This document shows, piece after piece, positions 1 through 5,659 of a DNA stretch of 5,659 bases. The notes beneath the pieces were generated by a model, which searched no databases, had not been told where the DNA came from, and saw nothing but the letters and a program-made list of their open reading frames with translations. The stretch comes from Rhizobiaceae bacterium (GTDB lineage: Bacteria > Pseudomonadota > Alphaproteobacteria > Rhizobiales > Rhizobiaceae): NCBI GenBank assembly GCA_004299545.1, contig SCRB01000751.1, positions 1 to 5,659 of the forward strand, read 5' to 3'. The position numbers and the translations under genes were made by a program. Each line of letters begins with the position of its first letter. Position 1 is the first letter of the stretch.

Positions 1-951
1 CTCACGGCGCTGCGTCTCTTCCTCATTCCCGATGCGCTCTTCGGTGACGGCCCGTTCCTGCGCAAGTCGTGCCTTCTCGATCGCCTCGCGGGAAGTCAGC
101 TGCGCCTGTTCCGATTCCTGCTCGCGCAGCGCCCTTTCCTTAGCGAGTTCGGAGCGCTGCATGGCGCGGCGGAACTCGACCTCGCGTTCCTGCTCCAGGC
201 GCGCGTATTCGGTCTCGCGGTCGATCTCGAAGACCTTCTTCTGCGCCTCGAGGTTCTGGTTGCGGATGTCGACCAGCGAGCGCTGCTCGATCTCGTTACG
301 CATCCTGCGGCGGTTCTCGATAGCGTCGGTGAGCTGGGTCAGGCCCTCCGCGTCGAAGGCGTTCGACGGATCGAAATAGTCGAGGCTGGTCTGGTCGAGA
401 TCGACGATCGCGACGCTTTCCAGCTCAAGGCCGTTCGCCGTCAGCGCCTCGGCCGCCAGTTCGCGCACCTGTTGAGCGTATTCGCGGCGCTGCTCGTGCA
501 TTTCCTCCAACGACATCTGTGCCGCGATGCTACGCATCGCCGAGGCGAACTTTCCTTCGAGGAGGTCGCGGATGCCGTCTTCCTGCATGGCGCGCCGGCC
601 AAGCGTCTGGGCGGCGGCGGAGACGGCTTCCCTGCTCGCGCCGACGCGGACGAAGAACTCGGCGACGATATCGACGCGCATGCGGTTTTTCGTGATCAGC
701 GCATGCTCCTGCTCGCGAGGGACCGCGATGCGCAGCACGTTCATGTTGACCGGCGTGATCTCGTGCAGGACCGGGATGACGAAGGCGCCGCCATTGACGA
801 CGACCTTCTCGCCGAGGAAGCCGGTGCGCACGAACGCGGTTTCCTTGGTCGAGCGTCGGTAGAGCCAGCGCAGGATATAGACCAGAATGACGACGACGAT
901 GGCCGCGGCGATCAGCCACAAAAGCACCGTGCCAAAGATGTTCGCGTTCAT
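1..951 (-). CDS. YqiK-like flotillin / SPFH (band 7) family membrane protein, 3' part missing
   Basis: A flotillin-family membrane scaffold protein. The first 317 residues are visible, and the frame is still open at the window's left edge. Residues 5-30 form one hydrophobic transmembrane segment followed by basic residues (RWLYRRS). The SPFH domain covers roughly 35-200 and contains AFVRTG (39-44), ITKNRMRVD (86-94) and FDPSNAFDAEGLTQLT (193-208). These match from memory the E. coli YqiK segments AFVRTG, ITKDRMRVD and FNPNNAFDAEGLTKLT. From about 210 onward the chain is rich in Glu, Arg and Gln with heptad character, as in the long flotillin coiled coil. Family members run to about 500-600 residues, so 200-300 residues probably lie beyond the window. 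The ATG at 951-949 is chosen because a perfect AAGGAGG lies 6 bases upstream. It begins 28 bases after the TIM-barrel gene stops and is probably the last or a late gene of the operon. Flotillins organise membrane microdomains. A role in gathering the transporter encoded upstream is inference. The family call is firm. Confidence 0.93.
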   Translation of the reverse strand, partial: MNANIFGTVLLWLIAAAIVVVILVYILRWLYRRSTKETAFVRTGFLGEKVVVNGGAFVIPVLHEITPVNMNVLRIAVPREQEHALITKNRMRVDIVAEFFVRVGASREAVSAAAQTLGRRAMQEDGIRDLLEGKFASAMRSIAAQMSLEEMHEQRREYAQQVRELAAEALTANGLELESVAIVDLDQTSLDYFDPSNAFDAEGLTQLTDAIENRRRMRNEIEQRSLVDIRNQNLEAQKKVFEIDRETEYARLEQEREVEFRRAMQRSELAKERALREQESEQAQLTSREAIEKARLAQERAVTEERIGNEEETQRRE

Positions 952-957
952 TTCTCT

Positions 958-964
958 CCTCCTT
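958..964 (-). promoter_or_regulatory. Shine-Dalgarno site of the flotillin gene
   Basis: The minus strand reads AAGGAGG here, 6 bases before the ATG at 951. It is the strongest ribosome-binding site in the window. It fixes the flotillin start and suggests that this gene is translated independently of its upstream neighbour. Confidence 0.8.
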
Positions 965-979
965 CCAGGGCCGATCCGC

Positions 980-1807
980 CTAGTGGACGACGGCCTTGAA
1001 CCTGCGTGTCTGTTCGGTCAGCGCGCGTTCCGTCGGCAGCCTCTCCATCGAGGAGGCACCATAGAAGCCGTGACAATTTTTGGTATTCCTGAGGACATAT
1101 TCGGCATCGGCTGGCTCCGACACCGGGCCGCCATGGACAAGCACGATCGCGTCCCTGTTGACCTTGAGCGCCGCCTCCGACCAGCTGTCGACGAGCTTCG
1201 GGCAATCCTCGAGCTTCAGCGCCGTGTGCGCGCCGATCGAACCGCCGGTCGTCAGGCCCATATGACAGACGATGATATCGGCGCCCGCCTTCGCCATTTC
1301 CGCCGCTTCGTCGGCGGAAAACACGTAGGGCGTCGTCAGCATGTCCTTCGCATGCGCCAGCCGGATCAGGTCGATCTCGAGGCCGTAGGACATGCCGGTC
1401 TCCTCCAGATTGGCGCGGAAGGTGCCGTCGATGAGGCCGACCGTCGGAAAATTCTGGACGCCGGCGAAGCCCATCGCCTTGAGGTCGTCGAGGAACTTGT
1501 CGAAAAGGCAAAACGGGTCGGTCCCGTTGACGCCGGCCAGCACGGGCGTGTGCCGGACTACCGGAAGGATTTCGCGGCCCATGTCGGCGACGATCTCGTT
1601 GGCGTTGCCATAGGCGAGCAGGCCCGAAAGCGAGCCGCGCCCGGCCATGCGGTAGCGGCCGGAATTGTAGATGACGATGAGGTCGATGCCGCCCTCTTCT
1701 TCGCATTTGGCCGAAAGCCCGGTGCCGGCCCCGCCGCCGACGATCGGCACTTTGCGGGCTTTCATCTCCTGGAAGCGGGCAACGAGTTCCTTTCGTTCGA
1801 AGCGCAT
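980..1807 (-). CDS. TIM-barrel protein of the 'phosphoenolpyruvate hydrolase' family (homologue of the Tm-1 C-terminal half)
   Basis: A complete 275-residue cytosolic protein with no signal peptide, of the PF09370-type family usually named phosphoenolpyruvate hydrolase-like. Conserved blocks are [11 protein letters not shown] (24-34), [14 protein letters not shown] (46-59), [13 protein letters not shown] (116-128), [14 protein letters not shown] (135-148), [13 protein letters not shown] (181-193), HGGP (225-228) and [12 protein letters not shown] (247-258). The alternating beta-strand/helix pattern and Gly-rich loops at strand ends fit a (beta/alpha)8 barrel. Several blocks ([24 protein letters not shown]) also occur, as I recall, in the C-terminal domain of tomato Tm-1, an inhibitor of tobamovirus replication. 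Length is normal for the family. The ATG directly abuts the TGA of the upstream ABC-UPF0261 gene and has AGAGGG inside that gene's end, so translation is probably coupled. The stop is TAG. The hydrolase name rests on distant similarity to the PEP mutase superfamily, and the real reaction is not established. Family membership is near certain and the activity is unknown. Confidence 0.94.
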   Translation of the reverse strand: MRFERKELVARFQEMKARKVPIVGGGAGTGLSAKCEEEGGIDLIVIYNSGRYRMAGRGSLSGLLAYGNANEIVADMGREILPVVRHTPVLAGVNGTDPFCLFDKFLDDLKAMGFAGVQNFPTVGLIDGTFRANLEETGMSYGLEIDLIRLAHAKDMLTTPYVFSADEAAEMAKAGADIIVCHMGLTTGGSIGAHTALKLEDCPKLVDSWSEAALKVNRDAIVLVHGGPVSEPADAEYVLRNTKNCHGFYGASSMERLPTERALTEQTRRFKAVVH

Positions 1808-4033
1808 TCAGGCCCTCTTGCTGATCGGTGGGACAACGGATTGGAAGGCCGCGACCAGCGCCGCGACGAAGCCGTCGTCGTTGATGTTTCCCTTGACGCG
1901 CTCGACACGGCGCTTGCCGGTCTGGCGCACGGTCTTTTCGATTGCCTCGAAAAGCGCGGCGTCGGCTTCCGGGTCGTGGAAGGGCTGTCCGGGCCGGTCG
2001 AGCAGCGAAACCCCGCCTTCGGGCAGGAGGAAGCGCATCGGCCCTTCCATCCGGTTAAGGCGCTCGCCGATCCATTCGCCGGCGGCGCGGTTCTCATCGC
2101 GCGTCGTGCGCATCAGGGTCACGCTCGGATTGTGGATGACGAATTTACGACTCTGGAACTTTGCCGGCACCGTGTCGCGCGGGCCGAAATTGACCATGTC
2201 GAGCGCCCCAACGGAGCCGACATAGGGCAGGCCCGTTCGGATCGCCGCGCCGAAACGATGCTCGTCGGCCGGGAAGACGCCGCCGACCAGCATGTCGGCG
2301 ATCTCGGTCGTGGTGATGTCGAGGAAACCGGCGAGCAGGCCGGAATTCCCGAGTGCCTCCATGGCGCGGCCGCCGGTTCCGGTGGCATGGAAGACCAGGC
2401 AGTCGAATTCGCTTTCCAGATGCCGGGTGACGGCCTGGACGCAGGGCGTCGTGACGCCGAACATGGTGATGCCGACCGCCGGGCGCGCCAGCTTGCGCTT
2501 CGCCTCATAGGCCTCGCGGCTCGGCATCTGCGCAATCATGCCGGCAAGCGCATGGGCGGCATTGGCAAGCACCTGCTCGGTGATCGAATTCAGCCCCTGC
2601 ACATCGGCGACGGAGTGGAACATCATGATGTCGGCGGCGCCGACATAAGCCCTGACATCGCCGGCGGCGACGGTCGAGACCATGATCTTCGGGATGCCGA
2701 CCGGAAGCGCCCGCATCCCTGCGGTCGCCAGCGACGTGCCGCCCGAACCACCGGCGGATATGATGCCGCCGACATGCCGTTCGCGCTCGATCCAGCGGGC
2801 GAAGGCTTCCGACATGGCGGCGACGGAACGGCCGCGATCGCCGGAAAAAACCTCCGACGTGCCGCGCGGGTGCAAGCTCGCCACCTGAAGCGGCGTCACA
2901 TCGGCGCGCGACGGCTTGCCCGATGTGGACAGGTCGACGGTACGCACCGGTAGGCCGAGCGCCTTCAGCCGGTCGGCGACGAACATCAGTTCACGCCCCT
3001 TGGTGTCGAACGTGCCGGCGACGATCGCCGTGCGGCCGATACGTTCGGCGAACGGGATGGCGAAGATCTTCGCGCTTTCAGTTTTGTCCTTGTCCTCGCC
3101 CTGGCGGCTTTCGACCAGTGCCTGGCGCAGGCTCGCCGTCGGCATCGCCCAGCGGTTCGGCAGGTCGCGGTTGAGGTGCATATTACCCTCGCCCGCCACC
3201 ACGTCGCCGCTGCCGCGCCGCTCGACGCGATAGACCTCCGCAAGAGCCTGTTCGGCGCTCTCTCCGACGCGGGGCAACGGCTCGACCGCTTCCTCGGCCT
3301 GGCGCCCGACGCCAAGCAGGCGCTGCTGCAATTCGCGGTCGGCGGCAAGGGTGGAGGCTTCCATCACGCGGTTGATGCGGCCGTTGACCATAATCGCGAC
3401 ATGATCGGAAACGGAGGTGGCGACACCGATATTCTGCTCGATGACGAGGATCGCCATCTCGCCTTCCCCGGCGAGCCGCACCAGCATGCGCTCGACCTGT
3501 TCGACGATCACCGGCGCCAGTCCCTCGGTCGGCTCGTCCATGATCAGAAGGCGCGGATTGCCGAGCAGAGCGCGCGCGATTGCCAGCATCTGCTGCTCGC
3601 CGCCGGAAAGCTGGGCGCCGCCGCTTCCCTTGCGCTCGCCGAGCCGCGGGAAAGTCTGGTAGATACGTTCGACCGTCCAGCTTGCCTCTGTGTTTCGCGA
3701 TGCGCACAGGCGCAGATGCTCATCGACCGAGAGGCTCGGCCAGACGCGGCGACCCTGCGGCACATAGCCGACGCCGAGTCGATGGATGAGATGCGGGTCA
3801 AGCCGCGCGATCTCCCGGCCGAAGACGCGGATCGAGCCACCGCGCGGCGATTTGAGCCCGGCGATGGTGTTGCAGAGCGTCGTCTTGCCCATGCCGTTGC
3901 GGCCGACCACCGCGAGAACGCCTTGCTCAAGCGCCAGCGACACGCCCTGAAGCGCGTGGGACTCGCCGTAATAAACCTGAAGGTCGTCGATCTTCAACGC
4001 GGCAGCGCCACCGCTGCGGGAGCGTTCAGCCAT
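1808..4033 (-). CDS. Fusion protein: LivF-type ABC ATPase joined to a UPF0261 / Tm-1-like ATP-binding domain
   Basis: A 741-residue two-domain protein. Residues 13-240 are a full LivF-type ABC ATPase: Walker A GRNGMGKTT (44-52), Q-loop Gln93, signature LSGGEQQ (142-148), Walker B LLIMDEPT (162-169), and VIEQN (197-201), where the usual H-loop His is Gln, as is normal in LivF. Residues 241-333 form a charged linker without recognisable family. Residues 334-741 (408, the usual full length) are UPF0261, with AGTFDTKGRE (339-348), the Gly-rich AGGSGGTSLAT (427-437) and HATGTGG (549-555). In tomato Tm-1 the equivalent N-terminal domain binds ATP. The frame is open throughout, so this is a true fusion unless the sequence hides an error. 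I choose the ATG at 4033 because GGGAGG lies 5 bases upstream and it overlaps the LivG stop by 8 bases (ATGGCTGA). An ATG at 4114 is in frame but would add an Arg-rich tail that only shadows LivG. Role: powers import with LivG. The function of the C-terminal half is unknown and probably works with the adjacent TIM-barrel protein. Confidence 0.93.
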   Translation of the reverse strand: MAERSRSGGAAALKIDDLQVYYGESHALQGVSLALEQGVLAVVGRNGMGKTTLCNTIAGLKSPRGGSIRVFGREIARLDPHLIHRLGVGYVPQGRRVWPSLSVDEHLRLCASRNTEASWTVERIYQTFPRLGERKGSGGAQLSGGEQQMLAIARALLGNPRLLIMDEPTEGLAPVIVEQVERMLVRLAGEGEMAILVIEQNIGVATSVSDHVAIMVNGRINRVMEASTLAADRELQQRLLGVGRQAEEAVEPLPRVGESAEQALAEVYRVERRGSGDVVAGEGNMHLNRDLPNRWAMPTASLRQALVESRQGEDKDKTESAKIFAIPFAERIGRTAIVAGTFDTKGRELMFVADRLKALGLPVRTVDLSTSGKPSRADVTPLQVASLHPRGTSEVFSGDRGRSVAAMSEAFARWIERERHVGGIISAGGSGGTSLATAGMRALPVGIPKIMVSTVAAGDVRAYVGAADIMMFHSVADVQGLNSITEQVLANAAHALAGMIAQMPSREAYEAKRKLARPAVGITMFGVTTPCVQAVTRHLESEFDCLVFHATGTGGRAMEALGNSGLLAGFLDITTTEIADMLVGGVFPADEHRFGAAIRTGLPYVGSVGALDMVNFGPRDTVPAKFQSRKFVIHNPSVTLMRTTRDENRAAGEWIGERLNRMEGPMRFLLPEGGVSLLDRPGQPFHDPEADAALFEAIEKTVRQTGKRRVERVKGNINDDGFVAALVAAFQSVVPPISKRA
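1813..1818 (-). promoter_or_regulatory. Shine-Dalgarno-like site of the TIM-barrel gene, inside the preceding gene
   Basis: The minus strand reads AGAGGG, 5 bases before the TGA of the fusion gene's stop plus the abutting ATG are counted out to position 1807. It lies within the last codons of the upstream gene, so terminating ribosomes could restart directly. Confidence 0.55.
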
Positions 4034-4811
4034 GGCCGCCTCCCAGATAGATTTCCTGAACCTGCGGATCGCGCTCGATCTCCTCGGGCGTGCCTTCCTT
4101 GAAGAGCCGGCCATTGTGCATCATCGAGACGTAGTCCGAAACCCTGAGCGCAACGTCGAGATCGTGCTCGATGATGATGTAGCCGACGTGCCGAGGCAAG
4201 CCCCGAAGGATCCCGACAAGGTCGCGCCGCTCGGTCGGCGACAGGCCGGCGGCGGGTTCGTCGAAGAGGATGAAGCGCGGCGCGCCTGCAAGCGCCAGCG
4301 CGATCTCGAGCTGGCGCTGCTGGCCATGGCTGAGTGTCGCGACCAGCCGGTCGCGGTCGTCGTCGAGATGGGTGGCGCGCAGGATCAGTTCGGCCTGCGC
4401 CATGTTGACGTCGTCGGCGCGCGGGCGCAGCAGCGAGAAGCGCCGGCGCGAAACGCCGCGGCAGGCGAGATAGATCGCGTTGAGTATGCTCAAGCTGCCG
4501 AAAAGCTGCGAGATCTGGTAGGTCCGGCGCAAGCCGCGCCGGATGCGTTCATGGGCCGGCAGGTCGGTAATGTCCTCGCCGAAGAAACGAATGCGGCCGG
4601 CCGTCGGCATGAAATCGCCGGTGATCGCATTGAACAGCGTCGTCTTGCCGGCGCCGTTGGAACCGAGGACCGCCCGCCTTTCGCCGGCGGCGATCCTCAT
4701 GCTTATGCCCGAAAGGGCGACGAGGGCGCCGAAATGGCGGGCAACGCCGTCGAGATCGAGCGCATAGGCGCCCGTTCCCTCCAGCCTTGTTGCCAGTGCG
4801 TTGTCCGCCAC
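4026..4811 (-). CDS. LivG-type ABC transporter ATP-binding protein
   Basis: A complete 261-residue ATPase of the LivG group, a nucleotide-binding subunit of branched-chain amino acid/amide-type importers, acting on the cytoplasmic face of the membrane. It has Walker A GSNGAGKTT (50-58), Q-loop Gln99 in TYQISQLF, signature LSHGQQRQLEIA (160-171, LivG-like with GQQR), Walker B FILFDEPAAGL (180-190) and an intact H-loop His216 in IIIEHD. Length fits the family (about 250-260). An N-terminal tail of about 17 residues precedes the first strand. The start is GTG at 4811-4809, supported by GGAGG 8 bases upstream. It begins 30 bases after the binding-protein gene stops, and its TGA lies inside the start region of the ABC-UPF0261 fusion gene, so the two ATPases are probably made in a coupled, near 1:1 ratio. 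The partner ATPase is the LivF-like half of that fusion. Substrate cannot be read from the ATPase, so no livG symbol is assigned. Confidence 0.95.
   Translation of the reverse strand: MADNALATRLEGTGAYALDLDGVARHFGALVALSGISMRIAAGERRAVLGSNGAGKTTLFNAITGDFMPTAGRIRFFGEDITDLPAHERIRRGLRRTYQISQLFGSLSILNAIYLACRGVSRRRFSLLRPRADDVNMAQAELILRATHLDDDRDRLVATLSHGQQRQLEIALALAGAPRFILFDEPAAGLSPTERRDLVGILRGLPRHVGYIIIEHDLDVALRVSDYVSMMHNGRLFKEGTPEEIERDPQVQEIYLGGGHG
4039..4044 (-). promoter_or_regulatory. Shine-Dalgarno site deciding the start of the ABC-UPF0261 fusion gene
   Basis: GGGAGG on the minus strand lies 5 bases before the ATG at 4033, within the last codons of the LivG-type gene. It supports this start over the in-frame ATG at 4114. 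Confidence 0.7.
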
Positions 4812-4819
4812 CTTCGTAT

Positions 4820-4824
4820 CCTCC
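4820..4824 (-). promoter_or_regulatory. Shine-Dalgarno site of the LivG-type gene (GTG start)
   Basis: GGAGG, within a longer run of G on the minus strand, lies 8 bases before the GTG at 4811. The 30-base gap to the binding-protein stop holds nothing else: I see no inverted repeat or promoter in it. Confidence 0.65.
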
Positions 4825-4841
4825 CCCCGAAAGCCGCTATT

Positions 4842-5659
4842 TCACGGGCAGCTCGGATTGTCGCGGCTCACCTTGCCGAGCGCCATGAATTCCTTCTTCG
4901 GAATCCCGAGCGTCTCGTTCACCTGGTCCACCGTCTTGACGAGCTTGTTGTAGAGCGTCCCGTCGGACTTCTGGGCGACTTCGGTGATGTACATGTTGGC
5001 GATGCCGTTACGGTTCTCGTCGAGCGAAACCTTGCCGGTCGGGCTGTCGAAGGACAGGCCCGAAAGGACCGTGCGCAGTTTCTTGCCGCCGTCGGAGACA
5101 TCCGCGCCGACCTTGTCGAGCGCCAGCAAGGCAGCCTTCATGTTGACGTAATAGCCGTGCGCGAACAGCGACGGCGACGGAAAGGCGTTAGGCTGCTTCT
5201 CGTATTCCGCGACGAAGGCTTTCCACTCCGGCGTGTCGAGGCTGTCGGCGGTCGGGCCGGCTGCCGGCGTGCCGATGATGACATCGTGGATGCGCCCCTT
5301 CGTGGTCAGCACCGTCTGGTCGACCGTGATCGAACCGCCTATCAGCGGCGCGGTTCCGCCTGCCTGCTGGTACTGCGACAGGAAGTTGACCGCATCGGCG
5401 CCGCCGAGCGCGACATAGATGGCATCGACATCGGCAGGGATCGTCGCGATCACCGAGGAAAAGTCCTTGGTGCCGATCGGCACCCAGGACTTCGACGGCA
5501 CATGACCGCCGGCCTTGCAGAACTCGGCCATGAAGCCGAACACCTGCGTGTAGGGGAAGGAATAGTCCTCCGCGACGGTGGCGACCTTGTGGTAGCCCTT
5601 GACGGTGTAGACATAGTCGCCGAGGCCGGCCATCCATTGGGCCCCGTCGGTGGAGAAGC
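4842..5659 (-). CDS. Periplasmic substrate-binding protein of a branched-chain amino acid/amide-type ABC importer (type I, LivJ/LivK-like), 5' part missing
   Basis: The C-terminal 271 residues of a Peripla_BP_6-type solute-binding protein. The frame runs to the right edge and enters the window in mid-codon. It opens FSTDGAQWMAGLGDY, so the Met at 5633 is internal rather than the start. The signal peptide and first lobe strands lie outside the window. Typical features are KVATVAEDYSFPYTQVFGF (strand and helix of the second lobe), the GTKDFSSVIATIPADVDAIY block, GGADAVNFLSQYQQAG, and a late segment SFDSPTGKVSLDENRNGIANMYI in which the substrate-induced hinge returns. Full-length relatives have about 390-430 residues, so roughly a third is missing. 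The protein ends SCP, with a cysteine one residue before the end. The other visible cysteine is in EFCKAGGHV, and a disulfide between them is possible in the periplasm but unproved. It is followed after 30 bases by the LivG-type ATPase, and no permease intervenes. This group binds amino acids, amides, urea, aromatic acids and others, so the ligand cannot be assigned. Confidence 0.93.
   Translation of the reverse strand, partial: FSTDGAQWMAGLGDYVYTVKGYHKVATVAEDYSFPYTQVFGFMAEFCKAGGHVPSKSWVPIGTKDFSSVIATIPADVDAIYVALGGADAVNFLSQYQQAGGTAPLIGGSITVDQTVLTTKGRIHDVIIGTPAAGPTADSLDTPEWKAFVAEYEKQPNAFPSPSLFAHGYYVNMKAALLALDKVGADVSDGGKKLRTVLSGLSFDSPTGKVSLDENRNGIANMYITEVAQKSDGTLYNKLVKTVDQVNETLGIPKKEFMALGKVSRDNPSCP

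Noticed and set aside
198..201. Loss of the H-loop histidine in the LivF-type ATPase (VIEQN at protein residues 197-201; DNA about 3431-3445) as a sign of a degenerate site.
   Set aside because: EQN at this place is the normal LivF form (E. coli LivF has VEQN, as I recall), so it marks the subfamily rather than decay.
952..979. A terminator or promoter in the gap between the TIM-barrel and flotillin genes.
   Set aside because: The 28 bases hold a strong Shine-Dalgarno and no inverted repeat with a T-run or recognisable -35/-10 pair.
887..2953. A 688-codon open frame on the plus strand, with a second of 308 codons at 3176-4102.
   Set aside because: Both lie opposite well-recognised genes (flotillin start, TIM barrel and UPF0261; the ABC ATPase domain). 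Their translations are rich in Arg, Asp, His and Gly with no known motif. Long antisense open frames are expected in GC-rich genes with strong third-position bias.
4034..4114. A longer fusion protein starting at the in-frame ATG at 4114 (27 extra residues).
   Set aside because: The added stretch (MAGSSRKARPRRSS...) is the Arg-rich shadow of the LivG C-terminus, would give an 89-base overlap, and has no family counterpart. The ATG at 4033 has GGGAGG at the right distance.
4842..5633. The binding-protein gene starting at the Met at 5633.
   Set aside because: The frame continues upstream to the window's edge with plausible binding-protein sequence (FSTDGAQW), and a protein starting there would lack the signal peptide and most of lobe one. 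It is an internal Met in a cut-off gene.

Overview
The window is about 64-66% GC by eye and densely coded. Every real gene lies on the minus strand. Codon choice, GC content and protein character fit an alphaproteobacterium, most likely of the Rhizobiales (Rhizobium/Sinorhizobium/Shinella-like). This is a judgement from protein character, not a placement by search.

In transcription order (right to left) there are five genes. (1) 5659-4842: the C-terminal part of a periplasmic type I (LivJ/LivK-like) solute-binding protein, whose 5' end is outside the window. (2) 4811-4026: a LivG-type ABC ATPase with a GTG start. (3) 4033-1808: a 741-residue protein joining a LivF-type ABC ATPase to a complete UPF0261 / Tm-1-like ATP-binding domain. 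(4) 1807-980: a TIM-barrel protein of the 'phosphoenolpyruvate hydrolase' family (PF09370-like), homologous to the C-terminal half of the plant antiviral protein Tm-1. (5) 951-1: a YqiK-type flotillin/SPFH membrane protein, cut off by the window's left edge. Junctions are very tight: a 30-base gap, an 8-base overlap (ATGGCTGA), an abutting TGA/ATG, and a 28-base gap. No terminator or promoter is visible between genes, so this looks like one operon with translational coupling.

The import part (binding protein plus two ATPases) resembles a HAAT branched-chain amino acid/amide-type transporter, but no permease gene is inside the window. The two halves of Tm-1, which are one polypeptide in plants, are here two neighbouring genes, and the UPF0261 half is covalently attached to the transporter's LivF-type ATPase. 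My reading is that a cytosolic two-component system of unknown chemistry (UPF0261 plus TIM barrel) is physically coupled to an uptake transporter, with a flotillin made from the same message. Substrate and reaction cannot be read from the sequence.

There is no stretch over 300 bases without a gene. I saw no RNA gene, mobile element, CRISPR array or notable repeat.
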